Positions 8,553 through 16,603 of a stretch of DNA of 64,000 nucleotides are shown piece after piece. The DNA comes from Deinococcus carri (GTDB taxonomy: Bacteria; Deinococcota; Deinococci; Deinococcales; Deinococcaceae), in the NCBI RefSeq assembly GCF_039545055.1, contig NZ_BAABRP010000004.1:1-64000 (forward strand). The letters are read 5' to 3'. Position 1 is the first letter of the stretch, and each line of letters begins with the position of its first letter. The notes below the pieces were generated by a model, which was not told the origin of the DNA, ran no database searches, and worked only from the letters and a program-made list of their open reading frames with translations. The translations under genes and the position numbers were made by a program.

Positions 8553-9020
8553 ATGCTGAGCCGTCACAGCACCGGGCGCGCCTGGCTGCTGCTCCTGGCC
8601 GTGGGGGCTGGCCTGCTCCTGCCGATGCAGTTTGCCACGAACGGCGCGCTGGCAGCGTCCTTCCATTCCGTGACCCTGACAGGTGCGACCTCCTATCTGG
8701 TGGGCAGCCTGCTCCTGCTCGGCCTGCTGGCCTGGCAGCGGACACGGCCGAACTGGCAGGCCGCACGTCAGGCCCCGACCTGGAGTTGGCTGGGCGGGGT
8801 CGTCGGCAGCGCCTATGTGGTGGGCAGTGTCCTGCTGACCCGTGAACTGGGGGCCGCCCTGGCCACCACCCTGGTGATCGCCGCACAGATCCTCACGGCG
8901 ATCCTGCTGGACCACTTCGGTGTTCTCGGGCTGCCGCAGCGCCGCCTCAACCGGGCGCGGCTGCTGGCCACGGGTTTCGCGCTCGCCGCCCTCGCCTTCC
9001 GCTTCTGGGGGATGAGGTGA
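8553..9020 (+). CDS. DMT-family (YdcZ/DUF606) transporter subunit 1
   Basis: This 155-residue membrane protein has about five hydrophobic segments beginning WLLLLAVGAGLLLPMQFATNGAL, typical of the YdcZ/DUF606 half-size drug/metabolite transporters. I chose ATG 8553 because GGGAGG precedes it by six bases; the in-frame start at 8457 lies inside the regulatory region. It overlaps the next gene by four bases (GTGA). Paired half-size proteins of this family are thought to form a heterodimeric transporter. Confidence 0.8.
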   Translation: MLSRHSTGRAWLLLLAVGAGLLLPMQFATNGALAASFHSVTLTGATSYLVGSLLLLGLLAWQRTRPNWQAARQAPTWSWLGGVVGSAYVVGSVLLTRELGAALATTLVIAAQILTAILLDHFGVLGLPQRRLNRARLLATGFALAALAFRFWGMR

Positions 9021-9496
9021 ACATCCTGATTCTGCTGGGGACCGTCGGGGCTGGCCTGGGTCTGTCCGCCGGGCTGGCCTTCAACCTCCGCCTCGCGGCG
9101 TTCCTGGGGATGCCGCTGGCCGCCACGCTGGTCAACTTCATCGTCGGGGCGGCCCTCCTCCTGACGCTCTGGGGCCTGGGCCTCGACCGGGCCTTCCCCG
9201 CAGCATTTCCGCCACTCTGGATGTTCCTGGGCGGCCTGTTCGGCGCGACCTACGTCGCCCTCACCCTGACGGTGGCCGCGCGGCTGGGTGCGGGAGTCAG
9301 CACCGTGGCGGTCACGCTGGGACAGGTGCTCGGTGCTCTGGTAGTCACGGGCCTGGGCTGGCTGGGGCAGGTCCCCCAGCCCGTCGACCTGACCGCCGTT
9401 CTCAGCGCCCTGTGCCTGCTGGCCGCTGTCGTGACGCTGGCCCGTGACCGGGAGCAGGTCACCGCCCAACCTCAGGCAGGATCGTCCCATGACTGA
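9017..9496 (+). CDS. DMT-family (YdcZ/DUF606) transporter subunit 2
   Basis: This 159-residue protein starts with GTG overlapping the previous stop. It has about five transmembrane segments (ILLGTVGAGLGLSAGLAFNLRL, LVNFIVGAALLLTLW and others) and the same family signature as its partner. Tandem, coupled and similar-length genes suggest a two-subunit transporter. Substrate is unknown. Confidence 0.8.
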   Translation: MNILILLGTVGAGLGLSAGLAFNLRLAAFLGMPLAATLVNFIVGAALLLTLWGLGLDRAFPAAFPPLWMFLGGLFGATYVALTLTVAARLGAGVSTVAVTLGQVLGALVVTGLGWLGQVPQPVDLTAVLSALCLLAAVVTLARDREQVTAQPQAGSSHD

Positions 9497-9968
9497 ACGC
9501 CGCCGTTTTCGCATGTCCTCCACGGTCTTCATCGTCCTGCGCCAGGGAGATATGTTCTGCTCGCTGCGGCGGGTTGCCACGGGATGGATGGACGGCCACT
9601 TCAGCATTCCCGCAGGTGCTGTGGAAGAGGGGGAATCGCTGCTGGCCGCCGCCCTCCGTGAAGCCCAGGAGGAGGTAGGGGTCGTGATTGAGGTGGCTGA
9701 CCTGCGGCACGCCCATACCCTGCACTGCCGAACTCGCGGGGAAGGATGGGTGGGGCACTTCTTTGTGGCGGAACGCTGGCAGGGGACGCCCATGCTGGGG
9801 GAGCCGGAGAAGCACAGCGACCTGCACTGGACGTCCTTTCAGGCCCTGCCGGAACCCTTCGTGCCGTACGTCCGCAATGCCCTATTGGGGATTGCCGCGG
9901 GTGAGACCTACTCGGAGTACGGCTATAACACGCATTTCCTCCGCCTCCTCCGCCCTGAACTGGGTTGA
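9489..9968 (+). CDS. NUDIX hydrolase
   Basis: This 159-residue protein contains a full NUDIX box, GAVEEGESLLAAALREAQEEVGV (G-x5-E-x7-REAxEE-x-G), which coordinates the metal for hydrolysis of nucleoside diphosphates linked to another group. The ATG at 9489 overlaps the transporter gene by eight bases, placing it in the MerR-controlled operon. Substrate cannot be told from sequence. A housecleaning role against damaged nucleotides is common in Deinococcus, where the family is expanded. Confidence 0.85.
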   Translation: MTERRRFRMSSTVFIVLRQGDMFCSLRRVATGWMDGHFSIPAGAVEEGESLLAAALREAQEEVGVVIEVADLRHAHTLHCRTRGEGWVGHFFVAERWQGTPMLGEPEKHSDLHWTSFQALPEPFVPYVRNALLGIAAGETYSEYGYNTHFLRLLRPELG

Positions 9969-9992
9969 CATAAAAGCCTGCGGAAGACCCGG

Positions 9993-11303
9993 TTAAGTTG
10001 CCAGAGCTGGCAGATTCAAGGTAGCGACTGTATACCCCGCCTCGTAGCTGAACTCGAGTGTCCCCTGAAGTTGCGTCACTAGCGTTCGCGTCAGGCTCAG
10101 GCCCAGGCCGTATCCCGGGCGGTCTCCCTCCGCACCGCGCAGGTAAGGCTCCCCGACCCGCGCCAGGAGCTCCACCGGAAAGGGCCGACCATCATTCCGG
10201 ATGGTCCAGGCCGTCCACCCCCGTTGCTGAGCCAGGCTGACCTGCACGGTCGTCTCCGCGTACTTCCCAGCGTTCTCGAGCAGACCCCGCAGGACCAACC
10301 GCAGCACGTCCTCATTCGACCGCAGGCTCTGGAGTTCGCGGGGGGCGGTGAGCGTCAGCTGGAGGTGGGGCCGGAGTTCACGGAGTTCTTCCAGCAGTTG
10401 TGCGGTGAGTGGCAGAACCTGGAGGGGCTGCCGTTCAGCCGCCAGCGTCTCGGCCCGGAGGTGGTCCAGCAGCGTGTGCGTCAGGGCGGTCAGCTCGTCC
10501 ACTGCCGTGAGCGCGAGGCCAATCTGCCCGAGGTTCTGCCGTTTCACGGCCCGTTCCAGCCGACCGCGGATCACGGTGAGGGGGGTGTTGAGTTCGTGTG
10601 CGGCATAGGCCACGAACCGGCGCTCCGTCTGCAAGGCTTCTTCCAGGTGGGTGAGCAGGGTGTTGATGGCCCGCGCCGTCTGCGCCGTCTCGTCGCGCGC
10701 GGTCGGCACAGCCAGCCGGGCGGACCAGTGTCCCTGTCGAGCGATGGTCACCGTGGCACGGGCCAGGCGGCGCGCGGGGGCTAAAGCAGCACGCGTGAGC
10801 CACAACCCGCTCAGACTGCACAGGAGCAGGACCAGTGGGCCGAAGGTCCAGAGGTTGCGACGGAGCCGGTGCAGCAGTCGCCGGTCCTGTCCCTGCCACA
10901 GCGCGACACGGACACGGGCACCGGCAGGCGTCTTCACGGTATAGAGCCGCCAGACACACGCGGCGCACGGTGCGGCCAGCGTCTGAAAGCCGGTTCGGTC
11001 GTCCGGGAGCGGCAGGGGCAGGGGCTGCACGCCCCAGTGGGCACGGCCAGCCGGGGTCGTGATCCAGACTTCGAGTTGCGGGGTACCCAGTTCCAGGAGG
11101 GCCTGGACCTCAGGGGGCGTTCGCCCGGCACCCAGCAGGTTCGTGATCCGGCCCGCGACTCCCCGGAGCTGGCGGTCCGCATTCAACGTCTGCGTTCGTT
11201 CGACCGCCTGGGCCACCCAGGTCCCCATCACCAGCAGGCACGCCCCCACCACCAGCGCCCAGACCAGCGCGAGGCGCACGCCCAGCGTCAGCCGACGAAA
11301 CAA
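9993..11303 (-). CDS. Sensor histidine kinase
   Basis: This 436-residue membrane kinase has a transmembrane segment at about 10-32, a periplasmic sensor of about 115 residues and a second transmembrane segment at about 150-170. A HAMP-like linker follows. The HisKA domain has its phospho-acceptor His at about 246 (YAAHELNTPLTV), and the ATPase domain has N-box LLENAGKYA and G-box GYGLGLSL. A CxxC pair (PCAACVW) in the sensor loop could form a disulfide or bind a ligand. It overlaps the response regulator by 16 bases. Confidence 0.9.
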   Translation of the reverse strand: MFRRLTLGVRLALVWALVVGACLLVMGTWVAQAVERTQTLNADRQLRGVAGRITNLLGAGRTPPEVQALLELGTPQLEVWITTPAGRAHWGVQPLPLPLPDDRTGFQTLAAPCAACVWRLYTVKTPAGARVRVALWQGQDRRLLHRLRRNLWTFGPLVLLLCSLSGLWLTRAALAPARRLARATVTIARQGHWSARLAVPTARDETAQTARAINTLLTHLEEALQTERRFVAYAAHELNTPLTVIRGRLERAVKRQNLGQIGLALTAVDELTALTHTLLDHLRAETLAAERQPLQVLPLTAQLLEELRELRPHLQLTLTAPRELQSLRSNEDVLRLVLRGLLENAGKYAETTVQVSLAQQRGWTAWTIRNDGRPFPVELLARVGEPYLRGAEGDRPGYGLGLSLTRTLVTQLQGTLEFSYEAGYTVATLNLPALAT

Positions 11304-11944
11304 TAGCCCTGCCCCCGGCGCGTCTCGATGGCGTCCCCGCTCAGCTTCTGCCGCAGCAGGCGGACATGGGTGTCCACGGTGCGGGCATCCGAGAGGGAGT
11401 CGTTGGGCCAGACCCGGGCGAAGATGCTCTCGCGCGTGAAATACCCCCCGGCGTTCAGGGCCAGGAACTCCAGGACGTCACGTTCCCGGCGGTGCAGATT
11501 CACCGGCTGACCCTCCCAGAGCGGTGGGCCGCCCGCCAGATCCAGAGTCAGGCGGCCCACGGTGAGGGTGTTGCTGGGCTGGTCGTGGACGCGACGCCAC
11601 AGGGCACGCAGGCGCGCCACCAGTTCCTCGCCCGCAAACGGTTTGGTGAGGTAATCGTCCGCCCCGCTGTTCAGGCCTTGCACCCGGTCCGGCAGGGCGG
11701 AACGGGCGGTCAGGATCAGGACGGGCAACCGCCGCCCCTGCGCCCGCCACGTCTGGAGGATGTCGAAGCCGGAGTGACGGGGCAACATCAGGTCCAGCAC
11801 GGCCACGTCAAAGGCGTAGGTGCGTTCCAGATGGAGGGCCTCTTCGCCGTCCCGTGCCCACTCCACCTGAAACCCTTCATCCTGGAGGAGATCGCGGACC
11901 AGGCTCCCGACTCCCTCATGATCCTCTACCAGCAGGACTTTCAT
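11288..11944 (-). CDS. OmpR/PhoB-type response regulator
   Basis: This 218-residue regulator has a receiver domain with phospho-acceptor Asp51 (AVLDLMLPRHSG) and Lys101 (LTKPF). A winged-helix DNA-binding domain follows (LHRRERDVLEFLALNAGGYFTRE... TVDTHVRLLRQKL). It is transcribed first and the kinase gene overlaps its 3' end, so the two form one two-component system. The downstream target is unknown; the secreted glycosidase-like gene lies just upstream on the same strand. Confidence 0.92.
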   Translation of the reverse strand: MKVLLVEDHEGVGSLVRDLLQDEGFQVEWARDGEEALHLERTYAFDVAVLDLMLPRHSGFDILQTWRAQGRRLPVLILTARSALPDRVQGLNSGADDYLTKPFAGEELVARLRALWRRVHDQPSNTLTVGRLTLDLAGGPPLWEGQPVNLHRRERDVLEFLALNAGGYFTRESIFARVWPNDSLSDARTVDTHVRLLRQKLSGDAIETRRGQGYCFVG

Positions 11945-11983
11945 GCTCTTCCTCCCCGTCTGGTTTGTAGGACGCTGGCACGT

Positions 11984-14143
11984 CTATCGGACATCCTCGA
12001 TGGTCAGCACGTCCTGGGGGGCGATGGTGTGGCCCTGGTAAACAAACGGTGCACTGCGGAAGTTCGCCACGACGGTGAGTCGTTTGCGGCCCGCCTGGAA
12101 GACACTGCGCTGGACCTGACGGTCGCCGGTCAGCCACTGGAAATCGCTCAGCGGTGCCGTGCCGTAAGTGCGGTGGAGGGGGCTGAAACGGCGAGAGTAG
12201 GCGACAATCTCGGCGCGGTCCTGGGGGAACGAATCCCGCGAGATGTGGAATTGCAGGGGTTCCAGGTAGAGGAAACTGCGGGCGCGCATGGCCGCTTTCA
12301 GGTTGGAGAACTTGTTGGCGGACGTGAGCCAGTGGTTGGTGTTGATCACGCTGTCGTGCAGGGCGGCCTCGTACAGGGGGAGCTGGAACGCCGCGTTGCC
12401 GTAGCGGTCCATCAGGGAGGGCTTGAGGGGCACCGACTTGAAGAACACGTCGGGTTGCGCGGCGGGATAATACCGTCCCAGGAAATAAGGGGACTTCTTG
12501 TCCGCCAGGTCCGGGTCCACCCAGCGGCCCAGGGCTGGGGTCAGGTACCCTTCCCCCACGTGGATGAGGTCCGCGAACAGGTAGGAGCCGCCCTCGGAGC
12601 CGACCACCAGATGGCGGTCCGACAGCCCCTTCAGGCGCTTGCGCCGGGCTTCGACCTGCTCGGCCATGCTGCTGGGGTGCCGCGGGTTGTAGTCCTCCTG
12701 CACGTTGGCGGTGGCGTCCACATCCAGAAAGTAATAGTTGTAGGGTGCCGCCGCGAGGTTCTGTTGCACCCTCTTCTGAAAGAACGGGAAGGCGTAAGCC
12801 GCATTGAGGGTGCGCCCCACCCCCTGAAAGCCGGTCACATACTGGCCCTGCTTGTTCATGATGCCGCCTTCCTCGTAAGCGGGCGCGGGCAACTGCGCGG
12901 TGGGCCAGGTGCGGTCCGACCCGGCCCAAGACCTGGGGTGAACGCTCTCGTAGGAGTCGTAGGGTCCCATCAGGTACCCCAGGGCGCGGGCACGCTGAAC
13001 CACGTCGGGATGCCTGGCGGTATCGCTGGCGTCCTGAACTGCCAGCCGTGCCCGGTCGATCCCAGCGGCTTTCAGGTCGTCCAGCAGGGCGAGGGAAGCT
13101 CCCTGCCCCCCACTTGTTCCCGGAACGAACACGCCGGGAAACAGGCGTTGCAGGGCGGTGAGGCACGCGGCGGCGGAGCGGTTCACGTAAGGCCCGCGGG
13201 TGGTGGCCTGATTGATTCCTTCCACCAGGGTCCGCCGGACGTACGCATTCATCTCACCGCTGGAGGCCGCCTGTTGGAGTTGATTTCTGGTATCCGCATC
13301 CATCAGCTTCAGGAGGGACTGGCCCGGCGTGGAGGTCGTGAGGCCCCTCAGCAATCTTGTCCACCCGTCAGGCCGCACATCTTGCGTCCCGATCACGCCG
13401 CTGCCCCAGAGATAGGCGAACAGCGCGCCCTTGAGCTTTTCCGCATCGGGCGAAGTGCGGACCTTGTCCGCGAAGCTGCGGAAATGGCCGCTGCGTTGCA
13501 GGGAGGCGCGAAAGACCAGCGCAGGTTCAATGGGCGTCTTGCCGGGGGTCAACGTGAGTTCGTACGTCTGCTCTTCCGGCCCCTGGCGGTTCAGGAACTC
13601 GTGTTGCAGGGCGAGCCGGGCGGGTTGGAGCTTCAGGGTGTTGTGGAAGGGCGTCCCGAGGTGCCAGGTCTGGATGCCCTGCACGCCCTTGAGCGCCACG
13701 AAAGGCATGTTGAGGTCCTCGGTGGTGTTCAGGCCGTCGATGTCCGCGAGGAGGTCTGGCCGGTTCAGGGGAATGAAACGACCGCTGCCCTGAGGCAGGA
13801 TCAGGGCCTGCTGGTCCTGGAAAGGCAGGATGGGCCAGCGGAGAGTGGTGGGCTGCTCGGCGCGGACACGAACCTGCAAGGTGCCGTTCTGGACGCTGGC
13901 CTTGATCACGAGGTGACGTTCGGGCCAGCGCCAGGTCGAGGAGGTGGCCGACGTCTGAAGTGCCTGGATGGTGTTCGGAGACGTGCCCTGGGCCAGGAGA
14001 ACCTGCCGCGCCCCCTGCCGAAGTTCGACGCGGAGCGTGGACGGCTCAAGCGCAACTGTTCCCCTGGGGGTTTGCAGGGTGATGGGGCGGGCGGCAGCCT
14101 GGGTTAGACCTAGAGCGGCGAGCAGGAGCAGACTTTTGCGCAT
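11984..14143 (-). CDS. Secreted glycoside hydrolase-like protein (possibly GH101/GH129-like)
   Basis: This 719-residue protein has a Sec signal peptide (MRKSLLLLAALGLTQAAA), a beta-rich N-terminal region to about residue 200, a middle region with a TIM-barrel pattern, and a C-terminal beta domain. The segment YYFLDVDATANVQEDY followed by MAEQVEARRKRLKGLS, and the later LVVGSEGGSYLF, resemble the Asp/Glu catalytic strands of endo-alpha-N-acetylgalactosaminidase-like enzymes. I recognise this only as a fold-level resemblance. It is probably periplasmic or secreted and acts on a glycan. The response regulator follows it by 39 bp. Confidence 0.5.
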   Translation of the reverse strand: MRKSLLLLAALGLTQAAARPITLQTPRGTVALEPSTLRVELRQGARQVLLAQGTSPNTIQALQTSATSSTWRWPERHLVIKASVQNGTLQVRVRAEQPTTLRWPILPFQDQQALILPQGSGRFIPLNRPDLLADIDGLNTTEDLNMPFVALKGVQGIQTWHLGTPFHNTLKLQPARLALQHEFLNRQGPEEQTYELTLTPGKTPIEPALVFRASLQRSGHFRSFADKVRTSPDAEKLKGALFAYLWGSGVIGTQDVRPDGWTRLLRGLTTSTPGQSLLKLMDADTRNQLQQAASSGEMNAYVRRTLVEGINQATTRGPYVNRSAAACLTALQRLFPGVFVPGTSGGQGASLALLDDLKAAGIDRARLAVQDASDTARHPDVVQRARALGYLMGPYDSYESVHPRSWAGSDRTWPTAQLPAPAYEEGGIMNKQGQYVTGFQGVGRTLNAAYAFPFFQKRVQQNLAAAPYNYYFLDVDATANVQEDYNPRHPSSMAEQVEARRKRLKGLSDRHLVVGSEGGSYLFADLIHVGEGYLTPALGRWVDPDLADKKSPYFLGRYYPAAQPDVFFKSVPLKPSLMDRYGNAAFQLPLYEAALHDSVINTNHWLTSANKFSNLKAAMRARSFLYLEPLQFHISRDSFPQDRAEIVAYSRRFSPLHRTYGTAPLSDFQWLTGDRQVQRSVFQAGRKRLTVVANFRSAPFVYQGHTIAPQDVLTIEDVR

Positions 14144-14187
14144 GGCGCGAGTGTGGCGAGCAGCAGTGAACTGACGGTGAACTGCCT

Positions 14188-14339
14188 CTTTCTCGGGCCT
14201 GGCGGGGCGGGTGCAGCAGGTGCGCGACCTGATTCAGGGGGAGCAATGGGTGCTGTCGTTCCGTGAGGTGGACAGCGACCGTGCCGAGGTGATTCGGGTC
14301 GGGGACGCGCTGACGGTGTGGGACGATCCTGCTCCTTGA
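14188..14339 (+). pseudogene. 3' remnant of an unidentified gene
   Basis: A frame open after a stop near 14180 reads TASFSGLAGRVQQVRDLIQG, then QWVLSFREVDSDRAEVIRVG and DALTVWDDPAP before TGA at 14337-14339. Codon use (G/C third positions) and charge pattern look like real protein. No start codon or ribosome site is visible. I take it as the tail of a lost gene in the 309-bp gap between the glycosidase-like gene and the cyclase; family not recognised. Confidence 0.3.
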
Positions 14340-14452
14340 GGGCATCCCCTGATCCTGGGGACGAAATCCTCAAGGGTTCGAGGCTACGGCTGAAGCGGCT
14401 CCGTTCTTCCAGCATCCCTCCCCAGCCCAGGCGATTCCCAGACGCGCCCCCG

Positions 14453-15391
14453 TCAGTGGGGCAGCGTGGCAAAGGCGCGCACGGGGAATGTTCCCATGCC
14501 CCTGACCTTCACCGGCACGGCGCTGAACGTGAAGCCCGAGGTCGGAAGCTGCTCCAGACCGCGCAGGTGCTCGACGATCAAAATCTCCGCTCCCAGCAGG
14601 GTCGTGTGGACCGGGCGTGTCCCGCCGCTCGTGTCGTCGATGTTGAGCGAGTCGATGCCGACAAGGACAGCACCCTGCTCTTTGAGGTAGATGGCCGCCG
14701 CCGCCGTCAGGAAGGCGTGGCCCTCGAAGTATTGCTCAGTGCCCCAGTGCTGCGCCCAGCCGGTGTGGACGAGCACGGCTTTGCCACGCACGTCGGTGGC
14801 CAAGAAGGCGTCCCGGTCCACCGCCCGCTTGCCCATCCCCGTCACCCGGACCACTACGGCGTCGAGGTCGGCGAGCTGGGCGAGGTCGAGTTCGGACAGG
14901 TCCTTGCCGTCCGCGTAACGGTGGAAAGGACTGTCGATGTACGTGCCGGTGTTGCCGACCATCTCCAGCCTGTCGATCTGGAAGGTGGTCCCCTCCGCAT
15001 AGTGCGACTGGGAAGCTTCCCGGCTGAGGAAGTCGCAGAGGATGGGGGCAGGCATGCCCTTGTACGTCACCATGCCCTCAACGATGGTGTGGCTCAGGTC
15101 GATGAAGCGCCCCGCTCGACCTGAAGGGTCCGAACTCTCCGGCAACGCTTCGGCACTCCGCTTGTGCCGCTCGAAAATGATCTGCTTGTTGAGGATACGG
15201 ACCTCGCCCACCATCAGCAGGCGCAGGTCTTTCACGATGTAATCCGCGAGGTCCTGATCACTGAGGTCGTCTCCCGCGAGGTCGAGCCGGAAGTCCTGTC
15301 CCTGGAGGCCACCGCCGTTCGAGAAATCCACCTCGAAGTCGAACTGCACCCGCCGGTCCGTCGCTGGCCTCGTCGTCTCTTCTGTCGTCAT
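14453..15391 (-). CDS. Cyclase-family (KynB-like) hydrolase with an N-terminal extension
   Basis: The 312-residue protein has a metal-dependent cyclase/formamidase domain from about residue 90. It begins RFIDLSHTIVEGMVTYKGMP and includes the metal-site region NTGTYIDSPFHRYADG and the strand VLVHTGWAQHWG. The first 85 residues (VQFDFEVDFSNGGGLQGQDF..., LADYIVKDLRLLMVGEV) are not part of the usual 200-220 residue enzyme. They look like a separate small domain fused to it. The start at 15391 is chosen for continuity; a longer frame exists upstream. The related enzyme arylformamidase acts after tryptophan dioxygenase, and kynA lies 33 kb away, but the link is unproven. The divergent LysR gene probably regulates it. 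Confidence 0.8.
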   Translation of the reverse strand: MTTEETTRPATDRRVQFDFEVDFSNGGGLQGQDFRLDLAGDDLSDQDLADYIVKDLRLLMVGEVRILNKQIIFERHKRSAEALPESSDPSGRAGRFIDLSHTIVEGMVTYKGMPAPILCDFLSREASQSHYAEGTTFQIDRLEMVGNTGTYIDSPFHRYADGKDLSELDLAQLADLDAVVVRVTGMGKRAVDRDAFLATDVRGKAVLVHTGWAQHWGTEQYFEGHAFLTAAAAIYLKEQGAVLVGIDSLNIDDTSGGTRPVHTTLLGAEILIVEHLRGLEQLPTSGFTFSAVPVKVRGMGTFPVRAFATLPH

Positions 15392-15439
15392 GACTTGAGT
15401 GTACGAATGCTCCTTCAATGAATCAAATAAGTAGAAGTC

Positions 15440-16336
15440 ATGACACCCATCTATTCTCCTTATGTGCAAATCCATCAGCTTGAAGCCCTCATTGCCATTG
15501 TGGAAGCTGGTTCGTTCACGCTGGCCGCCGAACGGCTGGGAGTCTCGCAGTCGGCACTGAGCCACGCCATCGCTACCCTGGAACGGGAGCTGGGTGTGAC
15601 GGTGCTGGAGCGTGGACGGCAGGGGGCCCGGCCCACCGGGGTGGGCGAGCGGCTGCTTCCCCATGTCCACGAAGTTCTGGCGCGGCTGGAGCGTATTCGT
15701 GCCGAGGCAGCGGGCACCGCGCACCTCGTGACAGGCCGAGTTCGGCTCGGCTCAATTCCCAGCGCGACGGTGGACTTCCTGCCCCGGGTCCTCGCGGCCT
15801 TCGGACGGCAGTACCCGCAGGTCGAACTGGTGCTGCTCGAAGAACCCAGTCAAGGCACGGGACGGCTGCTGGAATGGCTCACCTCGCACACCATCGACGT
15901 GGCTCTTCTGGAATTACCGGTGACCGACTTCGAAACGGTGCCGCTGCTGCATGACGAGCTGTGTGCGGTCGTCCCTGCGACGTCACCTCTGGCGGGTCAA
16001 CCAGACGTGCGGGTGCGGGAACTGGCCTCCGAGGTCTTCGTGCTGTCGAGGTACAGCAGTGAGCATCTGATCGAGGAGGCCTACCGACGGGAGGGCCTGA
16101 CACCGAACATCCGCTACGAGGTGCAGGACCTGGGGACGCTGGTGAGTCTGGTGCGAGAAGGGCTGGGGGTCTCCCTGGTGCCGCGGTTGGCACTGCCCCG
16201 TGCGCCAGAGGGCGTGGCGCTGCTGCCCATCTCGCCCAGGCCAACACGGCAACTCGGATTCGTGGTGCGGTCACTCGCGGACGCATCCCCAGCGGTTCAG
16301 GCCTTGATCCAAAAAGCCAGGGCTTTGAGCGGCTGA
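15440..16336 (+). CDS. LysR-family transcriptional regulator
   Basis: This 298-residue protein has an N-terminal LysR helix-turn-helix (LEALIAIVEAGSFTLAAERL, SQSALSHAIATLERELG) and a periplasmic-binding-protein-like effector domain from about residue 95. It is divergent from the cyclase gene, with only 48 bp between the starts. That AT-rich spacer must hold both promoters and the operator, which suggests it controls the cyclase. Confidence 0.88.
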   Translation: MTPIYSPYVQIHQLEALIAIVEAGSFTLAAERLGVSQSALSHAIATLERELGVTVLERGRQGARPTGVGERLLPHVHEVLARLERIRAEAAGTAHLVTGRVRLGSIPSATVDFLPRVLAAFGRQYPQVELVLLEEPSQGTGRLLEWLTSHTIDVALLELPVTDFETVPLLHDELCAVVPATSPLAGQPDVRVRELASEVFVLSRYSSEHLIEEAYRREGLTPNIRYEVQDLGTLVSLVREGLGVSLVPRLALPRAPEGVALLPISPRPTRQLGFVVRSLADASPAVQALIQKARALSG

Positions 16337-16341
16337 GCCAG

Positions 16342-16465
16342 GGGGAGTCGGCGTCCAGGCGGCGAGGGCTTCGCGGACCGTGCCGCCCGGTTGCTCACGC
16401 TGCACGGGGAGGCCTGGTCGCTCGTGCAGGACCTCGTCGCCCAGTTGGTCGACCCGGACGAGTAA
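16342..16465 (+). pseudogene. Short 3' gene remnant
   Basis: An open frame reads PGGEGFADRAARLLTLHGEA, then WSLVQDLVAQLVDPDE before TAA at 16463-16465. It looks like an amphipathic helical C-terminus, but there is no start or ribosome site. Nothing else is supportable in the 16337-16603 gap. Family not recognised. Confidence 0.25.
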
Positions 16466-16603
16466 ACGGCCTCTGTCGGGAAACCTGCGTCTGTTCGCAC
16501 AACGGCCAGACGAGATGATGGGGCAGTGGTCCTTTCTGGCAGTGCCGAGCGTTCTGGGCCTGACCCGAAAATCCTCATCTGACCCCGAGTTCAGGGGAAA
16601 GTA

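Noticed and set aside
11366..14107. Plus-strand open frame of about 913 codons across the response regulator and the glycosidase-like gene
   Set aside because: The translated sequence has no domains and spans two real genes on the other strand; it reflects third-position GC.
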